From contig JAEMWC010000082.1 in the NCBI GenBank assembly GCA_016490735.1, positions 1,027,501 through 1,091,500 of the forward strand: a DNA stretch of 64,000 nt, read 5' to 3'. Below are positions 1-9,904 of the stretch, piece after piece (position 1 is the first letter of the stretch; the number at the start of each line of letters is the position of its first letter). The notes under the pieces are model-generated. The model did not search any database. It had not been told where the DNA came from and saw nothing but the letters and a program-made list of their open reading frames with translations. Position numbers and translations under genes: made by a program. The stretch comes from Pachyseris speciosa. Taxonomy: Eukaryota; Cnidaria; Anthozoa; Scleractinia; Pachyseridae.

Positions 1-271
1 GTGAGGAAGAAGAGATGGTGGGAGGGGAGAGGGATTGTAAGGGATGGTGAGAAAAATGAAGATTTTAAGGTGATTAAAAATTAAATTTGGAGGTTAAAAA
101 TTAATGGACAAACACCAAACAGTTCGTCCTCAACCTGACATGCACCCATGTTGTAGTGGACTGTCTGAGTGTTTGTGTATGCATTATTTTCCCTTTTTAA
201 TTTCTTCATCAAATCACTGCTTATTTCATCAACATCCAGGTATAACGCCCCCTTAAGTCCCCCTTGGTGGT
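1..271 (-). other. host flank left of the transposon, possible exon remnant
   Basis: This is host sequence up to the left edge of the Ginger-like element. On the minus strand an open frame of about 60 codons (stop at 81-83) reads like real protein (ends VCPLIFNLQI) and is cut by the transposon at 271. I see no convincing splice acceptor or start codon, so it could be the remains of a gene that was divergent from the CIDE-N gene at 7055, or chance. I do not recognise the protein. Confidence 0.2.
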
Positions 272-511
272 TGTTCTGCGGATTTTGTAATAACGACGCA
301 TTTTGTAATAACAATTGCGGCATTTTGTAATGATATGCGCATTGTGTAATAATGTGTGCAGCATTTTGTAATAAATCCAACCTACGCATTTTGTAATAAG
401 GGCAGCAGCATTTTGTAATATTTGTGTTTGTACACAAATTGTAATAATGTCTGACGCAAATTGTAATGAGGTACCACTCGGCAAAGAGGAGTCGTGATTC
501 AATTCACACAT
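272..511 (+). repeat. left terminal inverted repeat made of ~14-bp iterons
   Basis: The repeat has TGTTCTGCGG at its outer edge, followed by about eight close copies of GCATTTTGTAATAA (some as GCAAATTGTAAT) at irregular spacing. It matches 6665-6905 in inverse orientation with scattered substitutions. The iterons are probable transposase-binding sites (inference). Confidence 0.85.
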
Positions 512-858
512 CTCTTCTACCACGAAAGCACTAAAAGGTTATTAAAATTGTAAGACTTTGAACAGGAACTTAAATTACTTATTGCAACAAACGTATTGAA
601 CTTTAAACTTCGTAGTACATTGTGCGTTTTACTGTCTCTTCCAGCAAAAAGATGCTTCAACATGTACAGCAATAACAAGGTATAGCAATAACAACAACCG
701 AAAACACGCTGATACAGTAAAAACGACTGAACAATCGAAAATAGCATGTTATTTGCGCCAAAAAATGTTTTTAATTCGGAACGATCCTAAACCTATGGCA
801 CCCTAAACCTATAACGCGAGCCATGCATGATGCCAACGATTGCTATTAATTATACCTC

Positions 859-2134
859 TTAACCAAGTATCAATCCACTTGAAGGACCAAACTCCTTTAT
901 GAGCCGCCTTACACTGATTATACCAGGAGATCCGTCACGATAATGTATTTTCGGTAACAGGTAAGCGAAAGTATCGGCGCACTGGCGAAACCGAGAGCAC
1001 ACATTTCTTAGTCGCTGGTAAGGGATGCAGGCATCACTGGGGTTTGAAGATCGTAGAGCTGCTTCTTTGCTGACTATCTTTGTCATTCTGATTCTCGTAT
1101 ATGCTCTCCTTTGCTGTCTAGTCCTCTCTCTTGGCTCCACCATTCGTTTTGTTTTCTCTTTTGCCATTATTTTCGTCCGCTTTCTCCGTTTCGTTTTCGT
1201 CTTCATTCCATACTTCCTGGTTCTCTTGCTTGTCATTTGAACAGTTTTCAGCAGCATTTTCCTCTGCCTCTAGGCACACATAATGCTCCCCTTGCCCTTC
1301 CGCAAAGTGCCCTGGGTTGAAATTGGCAACTGCAACCTCAGTAAATGGAGAAACCATTGTGCTTGCCTCCACACCGAGGGAAGAATGAACAGTTATTTGA
1401 ACGTTGAAAATGTTCGACGTAGCCTGTTAAGTTATATGATCACCATAGGTGCCATCTCTGTTCATTTCAGCCAAGTATTCAGCCCATCCTTGACCAGCAA
1501 ATAGTTCTTTGGGAAAACCTTCTGGGTCATTTGGATTTTCTCGTAAGTATCTTACAATCTCTTTTCTTAGCGTTTCTGGTGATCGTTCAATACCTATCCT
1601 CACCAAGAAGAAACATATCGCGCTAAACTGACAATTGCCATCTTTTGGAGGATCAAAGGCAATAAGAGCGCTTTCTCTAAAAAATTTTAATCTATCCTCT
1701 CGAGTTAAAACAACACGAAATTTCTTTCGATGGTACCGCTTTTTTATTTTTTGTTCTTGCTCCTTCCTTTTTACCTTCTCTCCCTGAGAACTAACACTTG
1801 TGATATCTCCGACAGAAGTCCACTTCTGCACTCTTTTATGTGAATTTGGATTGAATAATGATACTTTATACATTGACGTTCTGAGATTTCTTGCAACTAC
1901 CCGGCCTTTCAAAATGTGCCTTGAGTTCGTTTTGGAACTATCCTCCCTTTCCGTGACTTAAGCCTCAGCAATACTTTATCTCCTGGTTTATACTCTGTTG
2001 GAGGACGGTTGCGACGCATGTGCTTCTCCACCATTCTTTTTTCCAGATTTCGGTTGTAAGACTTGGCTCTTTTCCTAATGTTTTTGACGATCATGTGGTG
2101 TTTCGACAAGTCTTTCCTTTTCCCGGTATAGCCG
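859..2134 (-). pseudogene. OTU-domain part of the Ginger-like transposase, duplicated copy 1 (broken)
   Basis: Reading leftwards from about 2134, the frame gives a basic segment with PGDKVLLRLKSRKG (integrase C-terminal type). After a frame change at the 1909/1912 boundary comes an OTU cysteine-protease domain: DGNCQFSAI holds the catalytic Asp/Cys region and GQGEHYVCL the catalytic His. An in-frame TAA at about 1424-1426, directly after GTYGDHIT, separates the Cys and His halves. The reading frame resumes unchanged through 1372 to 1118. A further frame shift near 1110 leads into a C-terminal tail open to 859. OTU proteases cleave ubiquitin chains; in Ginger1 elements this domain is fused C-terminal to the integrase. 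The copy cannot make a full protein. Confidence 0.7.
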
Positions 2135-2282
2135 TCAATCGAACGTTCGGAAATCGAACTCAATCGAAGCCAATCCGTGGATTGAGTTCGATTGAGTTCG
2201 GCAATCGAACGAAATCGAACACCGAACTTTGTGTGAGTTTGATTTCCGAACCAATCGAACAAATCGAACTCAGTCGAACTTA

Positions 2283-2440
2283 GCAGTGAAAAAGTAAAGC
2301 TTGTGGGATGTGGCTGGAGTGACAAGGATACGTCACAAAATTAATGTGATCGGGTAAGCTGAAGCCACTCTAAAGGCACTAAGGCCACATGGTAGCAGGT
2401 ATTACCCCTTAAATCTACCAAAGCAAAGATTGAGCCCAGT
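2283..2440 (-). repeat. retrozyme-family fragment without ribozyme
   Basis: This is the minus-strand match to the middle of the 259-nt repeat described at 9158-9650 (AAGCTTGTGGGATGTGGCTGG, cut here into the family signature AAGCTT plus GTGGCCTTAGTGCC). It ends before the hammerhead part. The same fragment recurs at 3209-3364 in the second duplicate. Confidence 0.7.
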
Positions 2441-2496
2441 CGAACTTAATTCATTAGATTGTTAGATTGAGTTCGGCAACCGAAATCGAACACAAT

Positions 2497-3060
2497 GCGT
2501 TTCTGGTGATCGTTCAATACCTTCCTCACCAAGAAGAATATCGCGCTAAACTGACAATTGCCATCTTTTGGAGGATCAAAGGCAATAAGAGCGCTTTCTC
2601 TAAAAAATTTTAAATCTATCCTCTCGAGTTAAAACAACACGAAATTTCTTTCGATGGTACCGCTCTTTTTTTATTTTTTGTTCTTGCTCCTTCCTTTTTA
2701 CCTTCTCTCCCTGAGAACTAACACTTGTGATATCTCCGACAGAAGTCCACTTCTGCACTCTTTTATGTGAATTTGGATTGAATAATGATACTTTATACAT
2801 TGACGTTCTGAGATTTCTTGCAACTACCGGCCTTTCAAAATGTGCCTTGAGTTCGTTTTGGAACTATCCTCCCTTTCCGTGACTTAAGCCTCAGCAATAC
2901 TTTATCTCCTGGTTTATACTCTGTTGGAGGACGGTTGCGACGCATGTGCTTCTCCACCATTCTTTTTTCCAGATTTCGGTTGTAAGACTTGGCTCTTTTC
3001 CTAATGTTTTTGACGATCATGTGGTGTTTCGACAAGTCTTTCCTTTTCCCGGTATAGCCG
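2497..3060 (-). pseudogene. duplicated copy 2 of the linker/OTU start (truncated)
   Basis: This is nearly identical to 1570-2134 (offset 926-927 bp) and encodes the same GYTGKRKDLSKHH, PGDKVLLRL and SMYKVSLFNPNSHKRVQ stretches. The copy stops inside the OTU domain at the duplication joint at 2496/2497, so it lacks the active-site histidine. The differences from copy 1 that I could see are all small insertions or deletions, mostly in homopolymers. Confidence 0.7.
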
Positions 3061-3830
3061 TCAATCGAACGTTCGGAAATCGAACTCAATCGAAGCCAAT
3101 CCGTGGATTGAGTTCGATTGAGTTCGGCAATCGAACGAAATCGAACACCGAACTTTGTGTGAGTTTGATTTCCGAACCAATCGAACAAATCGAACTCAGT
3201 CGAACTTAGCAGTGAAAAAGTAAAGCTTGTGGGATGTGGCTGGAGTGACAAGGATACGTCACAAAATTAATGTGATCGGGTAAGCTGAAGCCACTCTAAA
3301 GGCACTAAGGCCACATGGTAGCAGGTATTACCCCTAAATCTACCAAAGCAAAGATTGAGCCCAGTCGAACTTAATTCATTAGATTGTTAGATTGAGTTCG
3401 GCAACCGAAATCGAACACAATCTAATGGCTTGCGTTCGATTGTGTTCGGTGAATAAATTTGCTTGAACGAAGGTCATATGTTATATGATCTGACCGCCCG
3501 CTAGGTTACCGTACGCAATTAAAACAGCAGATTTGAACGGATCTTGTGATTTCAGGCCTTCAATAACGGGATTTCTGCACGTTACGACACTGAAGACTCA
3601 AGTCTCCAAAAACTTGTTTATTGATTTTGAACACCAGTTTTACAACAATCAAGAATTCGGAAATGAAAAACGTTCGATTGAGTTCGATTGCTATTTTTTT
3701 GTGTGTGTGTGTGTGAGTTCGATTTCGTTCGATTGCCGAACGCAATCGAACTCAATCCATGGATTGGGTTCGATTTAGTTCGATTGAGTTCGATTGAAGT
3801 TCAGTTCGATTGGTTTCGATTGACTATGCC
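3061..3830. mobile_element. composite insertion bounded by TTCGATTG palindromic repeats
   Basis: The block begins TCAATCGAAC and ends TTTCGATTGA, and it interrupts the Ginger coding sequence between the integrase end and the linker. Imperfect palindromes rich in TTCGATTGAGTTCGATTG lie at 3061-3216 and 3671-3830. A retrozyme fragment (3209-3364) and about 250 bp of unrecognised sequence lie between them. The left half is also present at 2135-2496 through the tandem duplication. Confidence 0.6.
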
Positions 3831-3837
3831 GGGCTCT

Positions 3838-4690
3838 TTGGGGTTTTAAAAGATTCTGAAGGACAACTGTCAATATCGTAGTTTTCTAGAGATGCTTTTG
3901 TCAAAACATTCGATTTTCGCCCATAGTAAACTTCAAAGGGCTTAACCAGCCAAGTTCTTCTTTCTTTTCTTCGTTTAGGATGCTGCAGTAACTTGGCAGG
4001 TTTTTGGCCCAGTTGATTCCTTTCCCCTTCATAGCCAGCAAGTCATACATCATTTTGTCACGCAATCGCCGGTGCGAACGTTCAACCTTGCCTTGCGATT
4101 GAGGGTGGTAAGGCCTACTTCGAATTCTTCGAATTTTATACTTCTTGCAAATATTTTCTACACGCCCATGAAATTCCAGGCCTTGGTCACTCTGAAGACG
4201 ATCCGGTGGTCCATCCCGTTCATATATCTTTTTGAGTTCCCTTGCTATATCTCGACTTGACTTCGTGGGCAGTGATACGAGCCATAGATAACGACTGAAT
4301 ACATCCATAACAGAGAGAATGTACCTCCAACTCTTCCCTCCAAGCTCAACTGGCTCCTTGCTCAATTCAACCAAATCTATCTGGTGCTGCGACTGTATGT
4401 GGTGTGCTCTAACAGGCTTTGGTAAAGCTTTGTTTGTAAATGCTGCATTGTGGACACGGTATCTAATGTTACTTGAGGTGACTTGTCGTATCTTTCGCTC
4501 AGTAAGTCCTGCGTAACTATCGTGTGATCTATGTTTTAGCTTTTTGTAACCGGCTGATTTTGTTTCTTTAAATGTTTTTGCAACAACTCCTGAAACCTCC
4601 GACTTTTTGACTACCTTCCGTTGAAATATAGTGTGGGACTTTCCTCGTTTCCTAGAGTAAACAGTTCCTTCCTTCTCCAAAACTGGACTA
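3838..4690 (-). pseudogene. integrase-like DDE core of the Ginger-like transposase (frameshifted)
   Basis: An open frame of 259 codons (4680-3901) contains a retroviral-integrase-type core. The catalytic Asp residues are in QIDLVEL and LQSDQGLEFHG, and the Glu is in SQGKVERSHRRLRDK. The last residues before the stop at 3901 are out of frame. One base near 3940 shifts the natural end (SPFEVYYGRKS) into another frame, which then stays open to about 3838, where the TTCGATTG repeat is inserted. The upstream part (HMFVHTVDDDKYETLF, near 4800) is a separate short open piece. The function would be DNA strand transfer at the element ends; this copy is inactive. Confidence 0.75.
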
Positions 4691-6664
4691 CGGCACTTTT
4701 CTGTGATCTCGTCCGCTCAACTACTGGTACGTGGAATTTTCCTTTGACAAGAAGATGAACAAAGTCTCGTACTTATCGTCATCAACTGTGTGAACAAACA
4801 TATGTCGCTTCTTCTTTTCTTTGTCTCCACTTTGAACAAACGGGAGGATACAGCAAAAGAGCAACAACAACCGATGAATACTGGAAAACACTTTGAACCC
4901 GGCTCATCAGCCTCATCAGTCGAATTAAAAAGTAACGCCTAACAGGAATACCAACAGGTAATTAAACAAAAGCTAAAAATGTCACGCTGCAAAGACTAGC
5001 ATCTCAAGTTCATGCTAATTTGGGAGTAGAAAATTGCCAAGAAGAACTATTCACTGCCACAATGAGTAGTAAGAAAAATGGTGTTGGTTTGTGGCTCCGA
5101 AATTTAAAAAAATGGTTTAGATTTCTGGTTACAAGTCGATACAGCGCCACGGCGGCGCCTCCCCGGGAGACACGGCATTATATTTTATTTCCTATTTTCG
5201 GACCGCTCTGACCGCTTTTCCCTTTTCCAGAATTCTGCCTTTCAGTTTGTGCTAAACACAGCAACGGAAATTAAGTTGTATCTGTTTAGCTGATGGCCAT
5301 AAGAAAAGCGGCTGAGATATTAGAATAAGCGATCAGGAGCCATCACTCCAATGAATTGAAGCAGCTTTTTAGTATTCCGCTAAATTCAATGGGGCTTTAT
5401 TTTTCACCGCAGAAACGGAAACAGTGACATATTATTTCAGTACTGTCGTCGCAAGGCGTCGCTTCGTCGACGTGTGACGCCTGCCAGGTACCCTGGCTCC
5501 AGAGTCCCTTCTCAAAATATCCAGAAAAAAAGCCATTTGTATTTTAAATGATTTGAAAAGTTAACAATTAATTTAGGAGCTACAACGAATTGCAAAAATA
5601 CTCGAGACACTGGACGTCATTTGGCCTATAATGATGTTTCCATGATCTTCCGCTTACCCTCTTCCTTCCCTTCTTATCAAAGTTGTTAGCAGTGCAACAC
5701 CATGCTCGAAACTTGGACGAACAACTTTAAAAGGGGGGGGGGGGGGGGGGGGGGGGAGGGGAGGGGCTGTGTGTCGTATTTGACAGATTTCTTAGTAGCA
5801 GCGATTTTAACAAAGAAAACTTTGTTTTGACGGGAATGTCTCAGCAATTTTGCAACTGGTTGTAGGTTTAGGAGAGCAATTAGCGTTAGAAGCAAATACT
5901 TGAACGACCCCAAAACGCGGCGGTAAGAGTGCATGCTCTGCCATTTAGAGCTACGGTTGTGGTTTATAGTTTACGGTGTTGCGTTATATTAAAAGGACTT
6001 ATGCGATTGCCTTATATCGTTTTCCGCTTTAGTGTGTGAATAACGGGAGCCATTGTTGAACCCGCTTCTCAAGTCGTTGAATAATTTAATGATTTGATGT
6101 CACAATAAAAAGTCCCAGTTATCGTTTTCGCGTCGAGCTCCAGTTGTCAAGAAAAACAGAGGTTTACGTCCTGCAGTTGTCAACCATGTTTAACATATGA
6201 TATAAATTGGACTTTGGTTCCAGAAAAACAGTAGTATTCCTGTCGATACTTTGCTGCAGTACTTCACAATTTCTCTTTCATTTTCTTCAATTTCAAATTC
6301 TTCTCTTCCGTTTCCAGTTTTTTTTTGTAATTCCCGTTTTAATTTTGCATTCGGCCGTTTTCTAACATTCCTATCCATATTTCACTTTTTTTTTATTTCA
6401 TTGTTCTTCTTTAAAATTATTTTTCATAATTTTCTTTTATCCGCACTTTTCTATCCGCAGTTTCCCATCCTCATTTCTCCATCCGCCATCCGCAGCTATT
6501 CGGTCGGCGCTTTACAGAAACCCAACGAACCGAGATTCCCAAAACAAAACAAAACAAAAAAAACAAACAAACAAACAAAACACTATAGAAAGAATAAACG
6601 GATAAACGATCACAACTGCGGTGATCACATCATTTGTATTTCCGCAGTTCACACCATTCATAGC
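4691..6664. other. internal Ginger sequence without recognisable gene
   Basis: The stretch contains a GC-rich patch around 5140-5180 and 5440-5510, a 24-base G run at 5733-5756, T-rich DNA at 6250-6420 and A/C-rich DNA at 6540-6585. Upstream exons of the transposase may be hidden here, but no open frame is convincing. Minus-strand promoter activity is expected but no motif decides it. Confidence 0.4.
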
Positions 6665-6905
6665 GGTGTGAATTTAATCACGACTCCTCTTTGCCGTGTG
6701 GTACCTCATTACAATTTGCGTCAGACATAATTACAATTTGCGTACAAACACAAATATTACAAAATGCTGCTGCCCTTATTACAAAATGCGTAGGTTGGAT
6801 TTATTACAAAATGCTGCACATATTATTACACAATGCGCATATTATTACAAAATGCCGCAATTGTTATTACAAAATGCGTAACTTATTACAAAATGCCGCA
6901 GAACA
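6665..6905 (-). repeat. right terminal inverted repeat
   Basis: This is the inverse of 272-511, with the same iteron order (TTATTACAAAATGC on the plus strand). It ends CCGCAGAACA, followed by GTGGT. Confidence 0.85.
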
Positions 6906-7054
6906 GTGGTGAACTCCATTTTATGGACCGAATAAGGAGGAAGGACTGGTGTGGTATAGGACAGTTTTTTTAGGCTTACATGACATAAAAAACTGAAAAC
7001 AACGAAGATGGCTGAACAAACCATAAAACATCTCGTGACGACTTGTTCCGTGAT

Positions 7055-8483
7055 ATGGCGGAAGCACGACGGCGGCCTTACAGGGTCTGTAACTCCGATC
7101 GGAAAAAAACTGCAGGTATCGTCGCACAAAACCTTGAAGAACTCAAAGATAAAGCGGGTTCAAAGTTGGGAATAGCACCAGCGAGCTGCCGTGTGTTTCT
7201 CGAGGGAGACGGCACCGAGGTGGACGATGAAGAATATTTTGGTTTCCTTGAGGACCAAACAAAGTTTATGATTGTCTCTAATGGAGAAGAATGGACACTT
7301 GGATCACAGAGTAAGGAGATATTTCGAAATTCCTTTTACTTTCTCTTTTATTTACTTCCTGTCGTAGCAAAATAATTTTTTTGAGAAATCTTTGCCGGCG
7401 CTGTCGTAGTTACATTAGATTTTTCTGCTGGACGTATCCCAGTTGCTAGATATTCAAGACTCACTCATTTACAATTATGGTAAGTCTTCTTACAAGATGG
7501 TCTGGATAGCAGCAGACATGTTATAATCTTAAAAGACACGACGTTTATTTATTTATTCATTTATTTATTTATCATGATTATTATTTTAAACAACGTGCTT
7601 GGACAGTGACGTCTTCACTTCAAATTGGCAACTTTGTACTTTGTGTCAATTTGAACTGAAGATGACAGAAGAACTGTGAAAACTAAAATAATAATATAAA
7701 AAAAAACGTTGTGTCTTTTCATAATTTTTACCAGATCTTTTAAAGAAACAAGCTTTCTATGCACATGCCATGATTGTATATATCCAACATAGCTTTATTG
7801 CTAAAAAACTATCCATTGGTTTCACCCACCTATCTGACCACAGCATCAACTCTCAACTCTTTCAAGAGGGGCTACGCAGTTCTTTAGAACTTTCTTAAGA
7901 CCTGCTGCTTCCTGGTTACATGTATGTACCAGTAATTGTAAATCTCCATCTTCTTTCCTGGTACATGTACACGGTAAATGGACGCATACTGCTGAATGCT
8001 TTTTGTGTCAAAATGCAGTGACCTTTGCAGCCAATACTGACTGATTCCATTCTGTTATTCATTAGGTGTGAGTTACAGTCAAGGAAGTGTTGGCAGTTTT
8101 AGTTTAAGCTTGGAAAGAAATGAGAGCATGGAGTTTGTTCGCACAGATGCAGGAGAAGATGATGAAAACAACATTCCATTTGACTTACTGATAAGAATAA
8201 AAAATGATCCTGTTTTTTTGTTTCCTTTTCTGATGAGAATCTCCAAGATGTGATAAACTTTGATAGTAACCAGTTCGCGATAGCTTGGGGGAAAAGTGTT
8301 ATTGAAGCTCGGCACAGCCAGGAAGCTTGCCAACAAGAATTGGACAGGCGGAGAGAGTTCAAGGAAGCAACTCAGCTGTTAAGACTTTTAGAGAGGGCTG
8401 CGCAGGAAGTTCAAGGATCTGAAAATGAGGCATCTGTTGGGAATAAGCGACAGAGAACAGGAAGTGGACTCAGTGAAAATTGA
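7055..8483 (+). CDS. CIDE-N domain protein (DFF/CIDE-like), two exons, possible frameshift
   Basis: Exon 1 is 7055-7310 and exon 2 begins at 8066 after an ATTAG acceptor. The start is the ATG of MAEARRRPYRV. Residues about 7-75 form a CIDE-N/CAD domain (RPYRVCNSDRKK, DGTEVDDEEYF, FMIVSNGEEW), the ubiquitin-fold interaction module of caspase-activated DNase, its inhibitor and CIDE proteins. The second exon has an acidic stretch, then an alpha-helical, charged segment (QQELDRRREFKEATQLLRLLERAAQEV, shown here as two runs: QQELDRRREFKEATQ and LLRLLERAAQEV) and a basic KRQR near the C-terminus. The frame breaks at about 8211-8225, beside a run of seven T: the upstream frame stops at 8251, and the downstream frame (LQDVINFDSNQF) runs to TGA at 8481-8483. 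A one-base error or a small unseen intron are both possible. No nuclease domain follows, so an inhibitor-like or regulatory role is inferred. Confidence 0.75.
7531..7719. repeat. foldback MITE in the CIDE-N intron
   Basis: The ends AAAAGACACGACGTTT and AAACGTTGTGTCTTTT are inverted copies. A second inverted pair (TTCAAATTG/CAATTTGAA) lies inside. Confidence 0.65.
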
Positions 8484-9157
8484 ACCTTTCATTAGCATCC
8501 ATACAAAGTACAATGTACATGTAATACATGTAGTCTCGAAGTTTTCAATATTGTAACATTAGATCAGATGTACAGTGTATGTGAAGGTTCTTACACAGAA
8601 AAAGAAGAGTGATGCATGCACTGTATTCTACTAAATCAAAACAAGGGACATAGTTTACACAGTATGACTGCTCAAAATATTAATAGACGTCATCCAGAGC
8701 TCTGGTGGTAGCCACCAAGTTGAACCCAAATTGCATGTGAAAAATCATGTGATTACAGTATTATTTTGTTAATAATTTGCATACAATAAATATTTCCCGC
8801 AATTTGTGTGGCCATTTCCCTTTGCCTTCTTGATGAGGATGCTTTGCTTTCTCCTCAAGGACTCGTTTTGATTATAAAACTTGTTCTTAGTATGGAATGT
8901 TTGTACATGTATCTTCATTCTTTCAAGTGGTGGATGATAGCTGTAGCCATAACTCTTAAACTGTCTGGCTAGGATTCATCACCATCTTGTTTATGTACAC
9001 TTGCTAGAGGACGTTATTGGGTTTCCCTGGCTCCTACGACTTAATGTTCCATCGCAACCTTTTTCTTTCGCCCATGTCTGCCATTCTCACAGTCAGTTGG
9101 TAGTACTCATTTTCAAACTCTCGATTAAAACTAAGTTACAGATCGCCAGACAATGCC
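8484..9157 (+). terminator. 3' untranslated region with AATAAA at 8785-8790
   Basis: AATAAA lies about 300 bases after the stop codon in an AT-rich context (CATACAATAAATATT) and is the likely polyadenylation signal of the CIDE-N gene. The rest (8810-9157) holds no gene that I can see. Confidence 0.5.
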
Positions 9158-9172
9158 CTGAGCATTAGCTAT

Positions 9173-9217
9173 GCCATGCTGATGAGGCCTAACAAGGCTG
9201 ACACAGCTGGCCATGGC
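9173..9217 (+). ncRNA. hammerhead ribozyme motif, unit 1 (degenerate)
   Basis: Stem I is GCCATG (9173-9178) with CATGGC (9212-9217). The core CTGATGA is at 9179-9185. Stem II is GGCC TAACAA GGCT. The second core box reads GACAC instead of GAAAC, and the cleavage triplet reads GGC instead of GUC. Both changes should abolish cleavage. Confidence 0.7.
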
Positions 9218-9431
9218 TGCTAATGCTTGGGCTCAATCTTTGATTTGGTAGATTTAAGGGGTAATGCCTGCTACCATGTGGCCTTAGTGCCTTAGAGTGG
9301 CTTCAGCTTACCAAATCACATTAATTTGTGAGGTATCATTGTCCCTCCAACCACATCCTGCAAGCTTTACATTTTCACTGCTTGTTATCTTCATATGTGG
9401 GTATTTGAGCCTGAGCATTACATGTAGCTAT

Positions 9432-9476
9432 GCCATGCTGATGAGGCCTAACAAGGCCGACACAGCTGTCCATGGC
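9432..9476 (+). ncRNA. hammerhead ribozyme motif, unit 2 (one core change)
   Basis: Stem I is GCCATG/CATGGC (9432-9437, 9471-9476) and the core CTGATGA is at 9438-9444. Stem II GGCC-TAACAA-GGCC is perfect. The second box GACAC is at 9459-9463 (A14 to C) and the cleavage triplet GTC is at 9468-9470. The motif is intact except for A14, which is normally essential. Confidence 0.75.
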
Positions 9477-9650
9477 TGCTAATGCTTGGGCTCAATCTTT
9501 GATTTGGTAGATTTAAGGGGTAATGCCTGCTACCATGTGGCCTTAGTGCCCTAAGAGTGGCTTCAGCTTACCAGATCACATTAATTAGTGAGGTATCCTT
9601 GTCACTCCAGCCACATCCCACAAGCTTTTTTTTTCACTGCTTGTTATCTT

Positions 9651-9904
9651 AGAGAGGGGGGCTTATTTCAAACTTTCATCTTCAAATAGCTTTTGTACAA
9701 GCTAAGACTCAAACAACTGCATTGAAATTTTATTATTCAATAAAGAGCAGCAAAGTGGGTTTTTTTTAAATAAAATATACACTAAAACATAATATTTGCA
9801 TTTGAATGAAGCTCAAGAGTGTGCATTAAGGCCTCACTTTCATAGATTCTTGGCAGCTCATAAAAGGCCAATTAATTATTTAAAATTCCATTCAGGTTGT
9901 TCAC
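9651..9904. other. spacer between retrozyme copies
   Basis: AT-rich sequence with a T run at about 9758. No feature seen. Confidence 0.4.

Larger units (their letters stand above)
1570..3421. repeat. two-copy tandem duplication, unit ~926 bp
   Basis: 1570-2496 is repeated at 2497-3421. The joint reads CGAACACAAT then GCGTTTCTGG. Visible differences are a few indels (for example CTATCC/CTTCC, T-run lengths, CCCGG/CCGG) and no clear substitutions. The pair is either a very recent duplication or an assembly duplication. Confidence 0.9.
272..6905 (-). mobile_element. Ginger-like DNA transposon with integrase-type transposase and OTU protease domain, degenerate
   Basis: The element starts TGTTCTGCGG at 272 and ends with the exact inverse at 6905. 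It is flanked by GTGGT at 267-271 and 6906-6910, a candidate 5-bp target duplication. The termini are inverted repeats of about 240 bp. Inside, on the minus strand, lie an integrase-like DDE core (about 4680-3840), a GDKVLLRL-type C-terminal integrase segment, and an OTU cysteine-protease domain. This combination, with TGT ends and long terminal inverted repeats, is the published description of Ginger1 transposons. The 5-bp duplication differs from the 4-bp CCGG/CCGT sites reported for Ginger1. The coding part has frameshifts, an in-frame stop and nested repeats, so the copy is dead. The first part of the transposase is not recognised upstream of 4690. Confidence 0.75.
9158..9650 (+). mobile_element. 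retrozyme-like tandem repeat, ~1.9 units of 259 bp, with hammerhead motifs
   Basis: Two head-to-tail copies of a 259-bp unit (core motifs at 9179 and 9438). Each contains a type I hammerhead motif. Cleavage at both sites would release a 259-nt RNA. Within the unit, TAATGCTTGGGCTCAA near the 5' side can pair with TTTGAGCCTGAGCATTA near the 3' side, and GATTTGGTA with TACCAAATC, giving a rod-like fold. Tandem, non-coding units of a few hundred bp bearing type I hammerheads are the definition of retrozymes, described in plants and metazoans. Related fragments lie at 2283-2440, 3209-3364, 9905-10157 and around the MITE at 10188-11598. Confidence 0.8.

Noticed and set aside
280..470. Short regular repeats resembling a CRISPR array
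   Set aside because: The 14-bp units are too short, spacing is irregular, the same array is inverted at 6665-6905, and the genome is eukaryotic. These are transposon iterons.
1025..1240. Hydrophobic plus-strand ORF as a membrane protein
   Set aside because: It is the reverse of the charged C-terminal part of the OTU frame; hydrophobicity is a strand artefact.
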